A stretch of DNA of 64,000 bases from Nectonema munidae (Eukaryota; Nematomorpha; Nectonematoida; Nectonematidae), in NCBI GenBank assembly GCA_030549495.1, contig JAUIRK010000144.1, forward strand, positions 62,001 to 126,000, in the 5' to 3' direction. Below the pieces are notes generated by a model. The model worked only from the letters and a program-made list of their open reading frames with translations, ran no database searches and had not been told where the DNA came from. The position numbers and the translations under genes are program-made. The stretch's first letter is position 1, and each line of letters starts with the position of its first letter. Shown here piece by piece: positions 26,132 to 39,849 of this stretch.

Positions 26132-28045
26132 ATTTTAAAAGTTCTTAGTCTTTATACATGCTTTCATCTATCTCAACAGAACTATTTGAAACTTTAAACA
26201 TTAAAGCATTTCATAATAATCTTACAACAATCTTTAGTTGTAGAAGTCCTAACACAGACAGAGATGAAAGCACAACAAAAATTCTTCAAAAAATATGTGA
26301 AATTAAAAGTAAATTTATGCCAAAAATTTTTTTATAATTGGCAATTTTAATTATCCTAAGAAAAATTGGGATTATTGCGTGTCATTTTCTGTTTCGAAAG
26401 CAATTCAAAGTAGAACAGTTAATTCAAAATACAAGTTTAATGCTGCAGATTTTTCTCTATTGAGGGTAATCAAGAAAAAATTGATTGGATATTTTAGAAA
26501 AAATTGATTGGACCATTTTAGAAAATTTCTGAAAATTTGTTAAGTTAACAAATTCAACTCCACCTACCTAAATCTCAGGATAGAAAATATTCGAAATTGT
26601 ATATGAACAAAGATGCTATTTCTCTCTATAAAAAAAGAAAAAATTCTTTACTCTGTATAAAAATATGGTAATAGAAATAGTTAAGAAAAATACAATAAAA
26701 TCAGTTATTGTCTTAGAAAATTAACAAAAAAAGAATTGACTATGAAATCAATATTTTAAAAGAATACAAGACAAACTCAAAAAAGGTATGGAAATATATC
26801 AATGAAAAGAGAAAGAATAATATAGCTGTTGAAACAATATTAAGTGAAGATGGAAATGTAATTGAAGATGAGTTCGTATTTAAACAATACTTTTCCGCCA
26901 TCTTTAGAAGAGTAAACTTCTGACTAAAGAAGTTGAAGTCAAAAAAATTTTACAGCCATTAAAAAAATACAAATAGCAATGTCTGTAGTTTACTACAAAC
27001 TTAGTAATTTAGACACTTCCAAATCACCTCGAGTTGGCAACATTTCACCTCTTTTTTTTCAAGACTCTGTAATGTTTTAGCTAAACCTTTGACAATTTTA
27101 TATAACAAATCTTTAGTCAAATGCAAACTTAATTAATGGAAGTTATGTTGTATATCACCAATTAACAAAAAAGGTGAGAAAAAAAAATATTTCTAACTAT
27201 AGACAAAATCAGTCAACAATGTAAATTTTAAAGTATTTGAGTCAATAATAAAGGATGAAGTTGTTAATCACCTTGAAAAAAACAAACTGATATCGAGACA
27301 TCAACATGGTTTTATTCCAAAAAACTCAACGATAACAAACTTAATTGAATTTTATAATGAAATTTCTTTAGAAATGGAAAGCAATAAAACGATAAATGTT
27401 ATATATTTAGACTTTCAGAAAGCTTTCGACACTGTCCCGCATGAAAGACTGATATTAAAACTGAAATCTTTTGGTATAAATAACCATCCCATAGAATGGT
27501 TGAGAGATTATATTTTTAACAAAAAATTTGTTGTTCGATTGAATGAAATCTGTTCAAAAACTTCTGAAATTATAAGTGGAATCTCACAAGGTTCAGTATT
27601 AGGACCGATATTCTTTTCTATATTCATGAATGATATAAGTGCTAATTTGAAATCAAATGTAAAAATTTATGCTTATGATATTAAATCATTCAAGGGTTCT
27701 ATTGGTGATGGCAAAAAAAATTTACAAGAAGATTTATATAAAATATATAAATGGAGTAGAGAATGGGATTTGCAAGTTGCAAAGAAAGTTTTCTCTATAT
27801 TACACATGTTAAACAATATTTTTGTGTTATTTGACATTGAAGTTTCTCTCCATCTGTTCAAATCTTTAGTCATGCTTGTTTTAGAATATGGAAATGTGAT
27901 TTTTGGAAATTCTTCAATCATGAACATCAGAAAAATAGAAAACGTTCAGAGAGTATTTACAAATCACTTGAAAGGAATGCAAAGTTTATGTCACATTAGA
28001 AGATTGGAGAAAATTAATCTTCTTCTTTGTATTACAGAAGCTTAA
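26132..28045 (+). pseudogene. CR1/Jockey-like LINE ORF2: endonuclease remainder, linker and reverse transcriptase
   Basis: Endonuclease strings IFSCRSPNTDRDES and NFNYPKKNWDYC come first, then a linker (KVWKYINEKRKN) with stops. The RT open frame 27374-28045 holds INVIYLDFQKAFDTVPHERL, GISQGSVLGPIFFSIFMNDI and a mutated catalytic box YAYDIKSF in place of YADD. It ends with an apparent internal deletion in the thumb. The element is therefore inactive. The 3' UTR ends near 28450 with GAAATTGATTGATT, a short tandem tail usual for this clade. No ORF1 was found. Confidence 0.85.
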
Positions 28046-28689
28046 GAAAGGAAATGATTACTATATTTAGTATTGTGAAAGGAAACATGAACATTGGCGA
28101 GAATGTTTTACCTGGTTACTCAAAGAGAGATCACATTCCCTGAAATTTAAACCTAATTCCTATCAAAGTAATTATAGACAACACTATTTAACACAAAATG
28201 CATATAATCACTGCAATGGTTTACCAAATGAAGTTGTTGTGATTCCTTGAATATAAATATCTTTGAAAGAAAGCTTGATGATTTTTGGAAAGATAAAAGA
28301 TATCTCATTATTTGATTGATTTGTATTTTATTTGTATTATATTTGATGCCATTCACATTATAGACGATTAGCCTCTTTGCATCGCTTGATACACTTATTT
28401 TATGTTATGTTACCAATTTTTATGGGAAAATAATAAAGAAATTGATTGATTTTTACCTTCGATAGAAGAAAAATATTGCTAGAAATCATTTCTTTGGTGT
28501 GCAATCAGTCTTTATGGGTTTTATCCACAATTGACACACACCAGTGACCAGTTAACAAAAATGAATGACTTTTTTGCCAAATTAAATTTTAAATAATTTT
28601 CCATTTTAGTTCTTTTCCTAAGATTTAAACATTTTTTAAAACTATTTCAAATTTCAAAATATGCCTTTCATAAAGAGCTTTCTTTTCAC

Positions 28690-28842
28690 TAAAGAGGTAA
28701 AGGTAACATGGAGTGATTTCATCGAGAAGGCACAATTGCGCTGCTGGTATCGAACTATGAGGAAGGAGGCTTAATGCGGGATCGAACCCAAGACCTTGAG
28801 TTATCGAAACTCAGTATCTAACCAACTTTATTCACATCTCCC
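28690..28842 (-). repeat. tRNA-derived SINE
   Basis: On the minus strand, GGGAGATGTGAATAAAGTTG begins a tRNA-like head, with B box GGGTTCGATCCC. Near-identical to 59765-59863. Confidence 0.7.
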
Positions 28843-28849
28843 AAATTTT

Positions 28850-31800
28850 TTCCATTTTTCCTCTCGCTTATAGTAATTTGACTTAAAATTTTTATTCCCA
28901 ATAAGATTTATTATATTTGGATCATGTATAAAAAATTTGTTTTTTCAGGGTCGAGGGGGGGGGGGGACTTTTTGTAATATTGACACGTTTAAATGAAGAA
29001 GTAAAAGAGAAAAAAATTCATTACTATTTCGCGATACTTTAAGAAAAAAGGTTTTAGAATGAAATGTAAAATATCCTTGTTATCTATTCCAAGAAACAAA
29101 ATAAGGTTAGAAGTATCAGATAAATTTAAATATCCTTAGTGGAAAAATGGTTTGCAATTTTTATTGAAATTTGATTCGCTGCAACCATGAAAAACTACTT
29201 TGAATGATACCTCTAGATGCAGACATAAAGAAAATCTAACACACATACATACACACAAGCCTTCTGATGAAAGAGATAAGGCAGAATTAAGTTATGCAAT
29301 TGACTGTTTTATACAGAAAATACACTGAGACGACGCGCTCATCAGCAGCATACCTTAGTATTTACAAATAAAAGATGTCTTCTTCATTTTTCATGGAACG
29401 TTACGCTTTTCACATATAGTGTGTGCGCTGTGTGCTAGCGAATATTATTTATGAAGGCTCATCTTCCATAAACATCATTCTGTGAGAAATTTCTATCGAA
29501 TAATAGCGTAAAAATGCTTCTTTGGGGAAGAAGGTCTAAATATAAAGATAAACCATGCTCAACGTGTCTTTCAAGGTTTTAGGCGTATCACATTCATTAG
29601 AATAATGCGAGAAATGGCTGACAATAAACAAACAAGTCCCATAAAGAGCCCACAATATCTACAATGCCATAAAATCATCAGCCTGGGATGGTAATTCTAA
29701 AAGTAGATTTACGTCATTCTCTGTCCGTTTGACTCTCAGTGAAATGGACATCTGCGTTTTCGTTTATCGCTTCTATACTATAAGATCAAAGAATGCAAAT
29801 ATTCGAAACATTTGTGAATTTGTAGCAAATATGCTAAAAAGAATCGACCATTCACCAATCATTCCATGCATTTATTTACAATTTTTTGAGTTAATAACAT
29901 TCTAACTAAAGGTTGTTGTTATGTTTGAATCTCGAAACAAAAGAGAAATAAAAAGTTTGAAATCACCACACTCGTCTTGTGTTAAATGCTACGAACGTTA
30001 TTATCTTTCGTTTTGAGCGAAGTAGCCATACGTTATTTTCAAAACCAATTTCCACTTCTAAGTATTTTTTTTCAAAAAGAGTTTAATTCTTTCCCTCTTG
30101 TAGTACCTTGTTTTCTGTTCTGGGTTGGTATTGACATATTTGTCGAATTCTTGCAAAGTACGGAAACCCATTCGTTTCATGTCAAGACAAAAAATAATTT
30201 GACAGTTTGGACATTAAGAAAGAAATTAGTATCACTTAACAATTGGATTAGAAAAGTTGTTCTTTGGATTAGTTAGCGATGATTTTACTAACTTTGTTAG
30301 TTACGGCTATGAATTATGCTATTTTCACAGATATAAGTAAATAATACCCCAAAAATTTATTTAAAGTATTGAAATTTATTAAAAGTTACTTATATAGTTA
30401 AGAGAAGGCTGTGAAACCTTAATGAGATTTCGAGCTATATTTTCCATGTTGCATTGTAAAAATATCCTGAGAACAGATCATTAAAATAATTAGTTTTAGA
30501 AAATAGTATTATCAATATTGTTCCATTTAATCAATAAGTGTATTTTATAAATTTTCAAAATTTTTTTTTAGCTCATTAAGATCAATTTTTTAATTTGATG
30601 TTGCTTTATTGCATTGCAGCGAAGTCTTTACAGTTTGGAATTAAGTAATATAATTAATTTTACGTTAATTAAATTTTTATTGAATATACTAATTATATTT
30701 ATTAATTATAATTAAATTATTGATTATTTGAAAACCATATCCCATAATTTTAGCTTTTTATTTTAATAAATCAAAATTTGTACACTTTTTAAAAACATTT
30801 CATTAACGTTAATAAAATTAATAATAATAATAATAGAAAGCTTATTTGGGTTATGGTGAAATGTGTATTGGATAAAATGTGTGGTAAATTGTTGTAATGT
30901 TGTAGGTGAATTTGCCCCCCCCTCCCCCCAATATATTGAGATAAAAAAATATACAAGGTTGCTTTTCCTCACCTTATTTGAACTGATATAATCAAAAAGT
31001 TAAAATGGATTCATTCTATTCATAATAATATGTCTATTTTTATTTATCATTTGATTGAAACATCTTTTGCTTTAAGTTATATAAAATTGAAAAAAATGAA
31101 AGACATGTGATGATTACTTTTTGAAAACCAATGCCTGGAAGCGTTAAAGCAATAAGTAAAGCTAAAGAAGCTATATTTGATAAACACACGAATAGTCAAT
31201 TAATCAGACAGTTTTCTTTGAGTGCATCATAGATAAGATAATTTTATTTTTTTCTCTGCATCAAATATATCATTTTAATCACATACAATACATCCAGAAA
31301 GGATATCATAAATTACAAGAATCAACTTTTATATATATAAAAAAAAGTAGTTACAGAATTCAATTTAAACCCATTTGATGAACGATGGGAAACCTTTAAG
31401 TATTTTTGCCTTTTTTGGTGTCCCCTATAGAAGCCATTCAAATGGAATAATATTTATATATATTCAACGGTTAACAAGCAGAGTTAACATATGGCAACTT
31501 TGCAAAAAAATTTTAATACAAATCTTCGGCTTTTTTAAAGGGTCAAATTCATTGGAAAAGAGAAGAAGAAAGCGATTTGAAGTAACATGTTTAATTAACG
31601 CAATTTAAAGGGACATGTGTGTCGAGCTTATCCTATTTAGAGTTACAGGGATGCTTCCCCAATCCCAACAATTTAGTATATCCGACACCTTTTTGGAAAT
31701 AATAAGGTCCATTCACTATTTTTGTATTTCTTAATTTATTAACCCGACAAATTTTGGTTCCGACTACGGCATACTTTTTTAATTCCCTGTACTATATACG

Positions 31801-31885
31801 ACTAACCTATATAGATTATTTTTTAAACCGCCTTTTCAAAATTTTTTAGATTTAATATTATAGATTATTATTATTTAAATTATTA
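28850..31885. other. No recognised gene
   Basis: AT-rich non-coding sequence with poly-G (28960) and poly-C (30910) tracts. The 96-codon frame at 29986 shows no family resemblance. Confidence 0.5.
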
Positions 31886-31887
31886 TT

Positions 31888-32189
31888 ATTACGACAAGAA
31901 ATTTAACAAATGAAGAAATCGTTGACATTGTTACTCCAGTCGAAGAAAGAAACGGTGGTAGTTCTTTTAGTATTGGAAATGATGAATCAAACTCTGATGC
32001 AGAAGAGCCTACGACATCCATTAAAGAAATGCGGTCTTATTTAAGGGGAGCAACAAAAATTGTGTGAAGAAAATGAAGATTACTCCACATTTTTAGACGT
32101 TTTATCTTTAATTTTAAGTAAAATGAATAAAGAAATGGAAAAAAGAATGAAACAAGTTAGTATAGAGAAATTTTTAGTATAAATTTCAA
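31888..32189 (+). pseudogene. Tigger/jerky-type transposase C-terminal fragment
   Basis: NLTNEEIVDIVTPVEERNGG, SDAEEPTTSIKEMRSYLRG and, after a stop, STFLDVLSLILSKMNKEMEK and MKQVSIEKFLV. The LTDEEI...KQTTIxxFF pattern is the C-terminus of Tigger transposases. Confidence 0.65.
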
Positions 32190-32399
32190 TAAAATTTTCC
32201 ATTGTTTAAAAATTTCTTTTTGTTTTGAAATTTTTAATGTAAAATTTTTTAATCCGACCTCACTAATGCTGTAACTACTAAGTCGGTGAGAAAATATCTA
32301 ACTGCAGGGAATGATTCCAAGTACTGTCAAAATTGGTCTCAGAATCCCCTTAAAAATCTCACCTCATCCCTAATTACTTGAAACGACTCCTACCATATG

Positions 32400-32545
32400 G
32401 ATACTTAGACATGTAAATCCTTATCTTAATATTAAATGTTACCTATATCTGTTTCAATATATATATTATATTGTTTTGTAGTAATCTGTTACATATTCCT
32501 AATAAATATCTTCTTCTTCTTCCTCTTCTTCTTCTTCTTCTTAGA
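32400..32545 (+). repeat. Retroposon 3' end with (CTT)n tail
   Basis: CCTAATAAATATCTTCTTCT continues as a CTT array. A similar end occurs at 49895-49932 (ACCAATAAACTTTCTTCTTC). Confidence 0.45.
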
Positions 32546-32787
32546 CACGTAAAACATTTAAAGCGAGCTCTTACTTTCGCTTTTCACAACAACTCCACAA
32601 AATTAAACTCATTTTCACCATTTTTAAAAATCAAAAATAAATGCTTGATATACTTAAAAAAAAATCAGACTCAGACTCCCCAAACCTCTCCCATTTCATC
32701 AACAGACTCAAGAATTCTTTAAAGCTAAAAAAAAGAGTTAACTAAAGTTTTGGTTTAAATTAATTAATTTAATTAATTAAGTTGTTT

Positions 32788-33369
32788 TGTGACGTTCGCA
32801 CCCATCCTTTCGGATATCGTGGCCCGCCCGGAATGCTGAGTCCAAGTCTAACTGGACTTTCCATCCCACTAAACACCTATCGGCCCTTGTTACAAAAGAA
32901 TAGCTATACCTTGTTATATATATTATTTTACAAGAATTTATGTGACAATATATAAATACAACTGAGAGAACGATACAATCCTAACGCGAACGCTCCCAAT
33001 TTGGGAAACAGACTTATTGTCTAGTGATAGCTTGATTACTAACCACGTAGAATCGCGTCGCTAGACACTACCTAACCGTAAAAACCTTTGAATTCTTCAG
33101 AGGAAGAAAACCCGGGTAAAAATGGTTTAAAAAACTGAAAGTTAATTTTAGTGAGAAGTGACGAAATAATTCATGCACCCCACAAAATTCAATATTAAAT
33201 ATTCCTAGAGCGAATTTTCCTTTTTTTTCCTACAAAAACCGTACACTATTTTTGCATATTAATCTTTATGTAAGCATTTACACATTTTGTTTCACTATTT
33301 GAGGCTCTTTTAGACGACCATTTTTTTTTTTACAAATGCCGACTTGTGAAATTGAGGCCAAGCGTTACA
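32788..33369. mobile_element. Possible solo LTR
   Basis: TGTGACG...CGTTACA ends, higher GC than neighbours, and a TATATAAATA box near 32950. No target duplication and no internal retroelement genes, so tentative. Confidence 0.28.
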
Positions 33370-36040
33370 AACTTCCCTAGCGTGAGTTTTGTCAGACCGA
33401 GTTATCAAAGACGGATTCTTGAAGCATACGATATATCCCAGACGATTCTAATATATACCTTTTGTGTAATGAAATGTAATGCCATTTTTTAAATCAATTC
33501 AAGTATCCACTCAGCCGTAATCCGTTTGATACCAGAAAAAGCAAACGACATGAAGTAATTTGTCAAGGATCAGTGGTACACGCGTCAAAAGCCTAAAGAA
33601 ATTATCAAGTTTGATAAAGTTAAACTAGGCAAGTAAACGTTTTGACAGTAAGTCAACGCGCTATACAATTTCAACGCACGATTTTGACCTAGGCTTTTGT
33701 TTTGAAAACTAAATGAGTCAGTCATTATATAATAAATAATTTTTTATAAAAAAAAGTTTAAAAAAAATCATGTTTTGATAATAAAGGGAATTTTTTTTTA
33801 CCTTACCCTGGATATGAAGGAGTCTCTTGATATCCTTTATGAAATCGTGATTGCAATGAACAAGAGTGAAAAAATGATTTATGCGAGTATGCTTTGAATA
33901 TTTAAAAAAAAAACTTTGTGACTAACGATGACAGAAACAAGGGGATAAAAGAAGAAAGTTTAAAGGATGCTCCTTATATGCCTTCCCTTTTTTGCTGTAG
34001 GACATTGTAAATTCGCATTGCGTCATATCAGTGACACGCGATTTGAAAAATGTGTTAAGTATAATCAGTAAAATCACAAAGAGAAGAAAACGCTAAGCTA
34101 AAAACTTAGAAAAGAGTTTCAAAAAAATGGAATAATTGGAAAAAATGTATTACACAGAAACTCGAAGAGAAAATGTGATTGTGTGGAGAGGCGCTCCTTG
34201 TCGAGAATGAGGCATATTGTTGTTATATGATGACATGTTATATGTCATAGGATTTATAACGAGGGAAAGAAAAATAATTATTTAACGGGTGTTTTAGTTC
34301 GGTTGCACACACACACACACACAAACAAAAGTACAACGTGTATATAAAATTTTACGTTTCGTTATGTTTCGTGTCTTTATGGTATGAAGCACTTTATGTA
34401 TCACTGATGGATACAGAAGAGGTCAGGCGAAAACGAAAAAACTACGAATTTGCTGCAATCATGATGGTGATGACGAAAATCATTTTACGATAATTTTTCC
34501 TACATCTCTTATTTCGCGATAACAAAGAGAGGTGGTTCGAAAAAACGTAAGCAAAAGTCCGATGCTGATGCTCTCATGATGGAATGAGTGACGTGGAGAT
34601 GATGACGAAAGAGGATTTGGATGACATGCAAGTATTTCTTTTAAAAATGCTTTTTGACACTTTTTTTTTATGAATTTTAATGATCCTCTTTCGAAGAAGC
34701 TTGAGAAGATGATAAAGAGAGCAGCTATTTTTGAAAGAATGAAGCACAAAAAGTGTTTTCAAAGAAAGAATGTACGAACATCGCGTGCCTTTAGTGTTTT
34801 GCGAAAATTGCAATAGTGTTTTCTCGTTATTTATTGATGATGATTATGCAGATATATTTTTTTAAATTTTTTAATGTTAGTTTATTGGCCGCGCTGGCTT
34901 ACGTAATCATAATCTTTTAACTTCACCTTCATGTGTTGATCTTTTTTGCAGGTTTAGAAAAGTGCTTGAGATGGGAGAAAGAACTTGATGAAAAGGACAT
35001 TTTTATGCATTCTTGTTAATAATAAAATAAAAAACTTTTTGCAAATTTTAAATTTTTTCCCTAAAAAACGATTTCTTTGAATGGAAGAAACAAAGATCTC
35101 AATGAAGAGCTGATTAATTAATAAAAGTGTAAACTTCAAACGAGGGTTTTGAAAACTGGAAGTTTGATTTTTGCAAGAATATGCAAAGTCGCTTCTTTAG
35201 TAGTTGGGTTCAAAGTGGGGATATGTCGAATAATGGGAATCGGTAACAAACGACATCGTTTAAAATTTGCAGATTCTTTATTTAAGTTTAAAAAAACTAA
35301 ATATCATTTTCAACTTTTGCTTTATTTTTTCACTTATTCAACATTTATACTAAAATTTCTTGAAAAAAAACTAAAATTTTAGAGGATCTCAAATTGATTG
35401 GCCACCAATTTAAATTATGATTGGATTTAAAAAAAGAAAAATGATTGGAGTTCATGTGTGTGCTGAGATCATAAACTTTGCCAGTTTTCCTCTATCGCTA
35501 TGCGTGAACCTCTTTAATACCCTCACCCCTTTTATTTTAACCCTTGTGAATTTATTTAAAAACTTTAGATCACCTTCGCATAAATTTTATTTATACAATT
35601 GCAATGCTCTAAAATTGCATGCATGATCAATATCAAGCAAAATACAGGCAAACATTTATAAATATGAATTGTTTATGATATTGTTGAAGCACGTCACAGC
35701 TGATTGCGTAATTAACGGTCAATGCAAATGTATGGAAGGAAAGAAACATTCCGCTGTGTCGTAAGTTTTTTTGTTTCTACGAGATTGCAATTAAAAACAA
35801 AGGATTTTAAAGACGTAGTATCGATTACTTTTGACAACTTTATAACAAAATATAGTCATAGGCAGAGCCTATTAAATTTTGAGACTGGTCATACGTTTTG
35901 TAAGTAATGATAATAATTAAAAATAGGAAAAATAAAAACTCTTTTTAAATCGATTTTTTTATAAATTGTGTTTTTTTTTGTTTATTTATTGTTTTTATCT
36001 CTCTTTATTTTTAGAAATTTTTAAAAATTGTTTAAAATGT
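33370..36040. other. No recognised gene
   Basis: AT-rich non-coding; an (AC)n tract near 34300. A GTTTGATACCAGAAAAAGCA string near 33524 resembles 46373. Confidence 0.45.
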
Positions 36041-36061
36041 CAAACAAACATAACGAAAATT

Positions 36062-37010
36062 CCATTATCTAAAAATCAAGTTAATCAAGTCAAGTGAAGG
36101 TAAAAGTCAGAGAGAGCTTGCTGAAATTTTTCATGTTGGAAAAACAACTGTTCAAAATATTTTTAAAAGGAAAAATGAATATCTTAAGTCGTATGAAGAA
36201 AATGTCAACTCCAACAAAAAAAGAATTACTATTAGAATTGAAAATGAAAAAGTGGATCAAACTGTTTGGTTGTGGTTTCAGAGAACAAGGGCATCAAACA
36301 TTCCGGTATCTGGACCGCTTATTCAAGAAAAAGCTTTATTCATAGCAGGTAGTCTGAACTTAAAAGATTTTAAAGCATCTAATGGTTGGTTGGAAAAGTT
36401 TCGTTCAAGACACAATATTAGCTTTTCTAAAATATGCGGAGAACGAGGTGATGTTTATTTGAAAACAGTCGAAGATTGGAAAAACAAAATACCAGATATT
36501 GTCAAAAATTATGAAAGAAAAGACATTTTCACATGGATGAGTTTAGGTTGTTCTATCGAGCTCTACCAGAAAAATCCTTAACTATTAAGGAGATAAGTGT
36601 ACTGGAGGTAAAAAAATGAAAGAAAGACTAACAGTTACAGTATGTGTCAACATGTTAGGCGATTTTGATACAGTCTTAGTGATTGGTTAATCAGCAAAAC
36701 CATACTTTTTTTTTAAAACTTAAATTTGAAAAATTTACCTGTTCTGTGGAAGCACAACTCAAAAGCATGGATGACATACAAGATATTTGATGAAAGGATA
36801 CTTTCTTTTAACAAGAAAAAGACAAAGGAGAAATATTTTGCAATTCTTGGACAATGCTCTATCTCATTCAAAGTTTATTGATAACTTGATTATTCCATCG
36901 AACACCACCTCTATTTTGCAGCTCAAGCAGATCAAGGTATAATTTGTTCAATAAAAAAATTATAGAAAAAGGTTTCTACGTAGAATTTTGAATGAAATGG
37001 ATGAAAATAA
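36062..37010 (+). pseudogene. Tigger/pogo transposase relic
   Basis: The N-terminal HTH reads QRELAEIFHVGKTTVQNIFK in one frame, then a CENP-B-type domain VWLWFQRTRASNIPVSGPLI and ASNGWLEKFRSRHNISFSKI (36252-36581). The DDE core is in pieces: MDEFRLFYRALPEKSL (first Asp), KMKERLTVTVCVNML, FLDNALSHSKFIDNLIIPSN (second Asp), SILQLKQI (third acidic residue lost) and RILNEMDEN. Multiple stops and frame breaks; inactive. Confidence 0.85.
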
Positions 37011-37662
37011 TTAGTCTCTGATTTGGCATCTATCTCTGTTTTGAATGTTTGTGAATGGATAAAGTTTTCAGTCGCAATCCAAGTTTCCCTTGCCAACCCT
37101 CGCAAGACGTAACGGGAGTTTTACGTCAACTCAAATTTTCAAAGCTTGATTTCATCGATTATTAAATATATAACCTAATATAAAATTAACATGTAAATTA
37201 TTAAAATAATGTGAAATAACAAATTTTGCTGTTTTTTATTTACTGAAAAAACAAATTAGTCCATACATGGAAAAAACAAAAAAATTAACGCCACCAGAAA
37301 ATCTTTAAAAAATTAAAAAAACTATGATTCTCATATTTTTTCAAATATTCTTTTTTGAAGTAGTTAAAACATTATAAATTATGATCTGGTTGTTAACATT
37401 TAGAATAACAAAGATTTTATACAAGGAAAAATGTTTCAAATATCTTGATATGACAATATTCGATTTTTGGATAAAGACTATTTTATTTGAATTTTATCTT
37501 TCCATATTTTAGATTGATTTTTTCATAGTTTTCATGTATTCTTGTTTATGTTATTTTTTCACTAAATAAAAAAGCCCAATTAAAAAAAAACTTTTGAAAA
37601 AAATGATTATTTAAAAAAAAAATTATAAAGCAATTCTTTATTTTCTAAAGTAAGAATAAAAA

Positions 37663-37893
37663 TTAAGAGCAATTATGACAGAAAAAATTTGTATGAATTT
37701 TACATATGGGCTTTTTACATCTATAACATTTTCTAGTTCCTCTTTTTTTCGGCTTGCATGAGGAAACATAACAATAAACGCGAGTGGATGTTGTGGGGAC
37801 AACAAAATATTCAATGCGGAAAAATCTAATCAAATCTCTTGTCACACTATGCGTAAAAGAATCGTTTGCCTGAATGAAATTACGCCTATACAA
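37663..37893 (-). pseudogene. piggyBac transposase C-terminal cysteine-rich domain fragment
   Basis: GTRKCYRCKKPICKIHTNFF followed by CHNC gives the CxxC...CxxH...CxxC zinc-binding pattern at the end of piggyBac-type transposases. No catalytic core is nearby on this strand. Confidence 0.6.
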
Positions 37894-38189
37894 TAAGATT
37901 TTATAAATATTTAACGTTACAATTAGTCAAGTTTAAACCCAATTTTATCAAAACAGCTTTGTGTGTCACGAAAAAATTCATTTGTTTAAAATTATTTATA
38001 TTAATAATTTAATAATAATTAGTTTTTATTAGTAATAAACTTAACATTATTCTGTCATAAAAGTGTCCCGATTTTTTATTTTTGAAATCTGGCAACCCTA
38101 TCCTATACTAAATTGGAAAATTATCTAAAAAATACGTGCTGTTTTAAATAGTATTTCAACAAAATTAGAAGATATAGATAAAAAAGAAA

Positions 38190-38970
38190 AGAATCATTTT
38201 TTATTTGAAAGTATAATCTGATCCTGGATAAAGACACATCACCTCCAAAAGCATTTTCAGAAGCTGTTAAAACAAAAGACTCATCATTATTATCGCTGAT
38301 AATTCCTAAGTCTTTTGATAAAGATGAAGAAAGCAGTTCAACGGCAATTGAAAACAAATTGAATCCAGTCTGTGAGAAGTTGGGTTTTAATAAATTTAAA
38401 AGAACAAAAGATGATTCTTTAATTTTGCAATCTTCTGATGCAAATAATAATAAAAACCTAAAAACACTGCTCAAAGAGAAGAATTACAAGTTTGAAGATA
38501 TAAAAACGAAGTCTCTATTTTTTGTCTGAAAGATATTAACAAAAGGATTGCCTTGAAGGAGTTGCTAATAGAATTTGCAAACAAAACACTCTTCATCCCG
38601 GTAAAATTTTTGAATATGTTCAAATTTTTAGTGAGTATTTTATAATATTGGTATACAATCTAAACAATTTAAATTATGAGGCTTACGTGTTTAAGCAGAA
38701 GCAGTTAAATCTATAGTATTATTATGTTGTTATTAATTGCATGGTCCATGAAGTGGAATTATCACGTAGTTATATTAAAATCTGTTATAACTGTTCTAAG
38801 TATAATCACCATGGTAAAGACTGTCAAGCGGATGCCAAAGGATGTAAGTATTGTGATCTATCTCACCTTTCGAACACTTATCATAAGAAAGAAACGCAAT
38901 TTTGTAACTTGTGCGCTTCATTTCTCACACTCGCAATTCTCGGTATTGCTTCACACTCATTAAGTTGAAA
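38190..38970 (+). pseudogene. Retroelement Gag/ORF1 fragment with CCHC zinc knuckles
   Basis: FSEAVKTKDSSLLSLIIPKS and DDSLILQSSDANNNKNLKTL resemble the pre-knuckle domain of LINE ORF1/Gag. Further on, ICYNCSKYNHHGKDCQADAK (CX2CX4HX4C) and a second Cys/His cluster (CKYCDLSHLSNTYH) are open in 38741-38968. Broken frames. Confidence 0.65.
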
Positions 38971-39094
38971 GATTTTCACAACAATACCAATACTTCATTT
39001 TAGTCTTAATAAAATTAATGTCTGAAACTTTAAACCATTATTCCCTTCATCTTTTGGATATATTTTCTTTGAAAGAATATGGTGAAGCTCTTAA

Positions 39095-39206
39095 CTCATT
39101 TAAGGCCAAGCAAAGCAGACGATATCTAAAAAAACGCAGACGATTTATATTCAAAGTCATTGAAAAAAGCAGACGATCCAAAATAGGAACATTGGCCGTA
39201 AATGGG
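39095..39206. mobile_element. TTAA-flanked piggyBac-type MITE, copy 3 (112 bp)
   Basis: CTCATTTAAGGCC...GGCCGTAAATGGG with TTAA at 39091 and 39207. It shares CAGACGATTTATATTCA and CATTGAAAAAAGCAGAC with copy 2. Confidence 0.85.
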
Positions 39207-39849
39207 TTAATATGAATTCTTCTAACTTGATCTCCCATATGTTCCTATTTTTCTAAAAATTTTTGTCTGCATGATGTTAGACTGTCAAACTCTTAACTCA
39301 AAAACTTGACGAAATATTGGTGCTGTTAATAATATAAATTCCCATTTCCTTGATTTCCAGAAACTTGGCTGAAATCAACTTTTAATTTCTTTAATTCTTC
39401 TAGTTATAAATTTATTTTGAAGCCTTCTATTTTATCATCTCATTCTATTATCCCCTTGGCTTCCTTATGAGAGCTGCCTTTTCCACCAAACCTCAAATGA
39501 CTTTTCATCAAAGTTTTTGGAAGCTTTTCTATCTATCAACGTCATTGTCAAAAATAACAAAAACCTAATGATTCACAATTTATATCGACTCTCTCATAAC
39601 TCAGTTAAATCTATCAATAGATTTTTGGATATAGTTTTAAAGATTATTTGAGTAGTCTATGTTCTAACTTTTGTGAATCAATTGTGAATATATTCTCTTT
39701 TTGTTATTAACAAGTTTTGAGCCAGGTTTGTATTTTTGACACTTTCTTTAGCATATTTGCAACAAAATTCGACCTCCATCATCATTATCATTAATTTCTT
39801 CAATTATTTTTTTACTGCTGGAAGATTTTCAGAATAATATATCGCTGTT

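Noticed and set aside
29986..30276. 96-codon plus frame
   Set aside because: No recognisable motif, AT-driven hydrophobic composition, no splice context.
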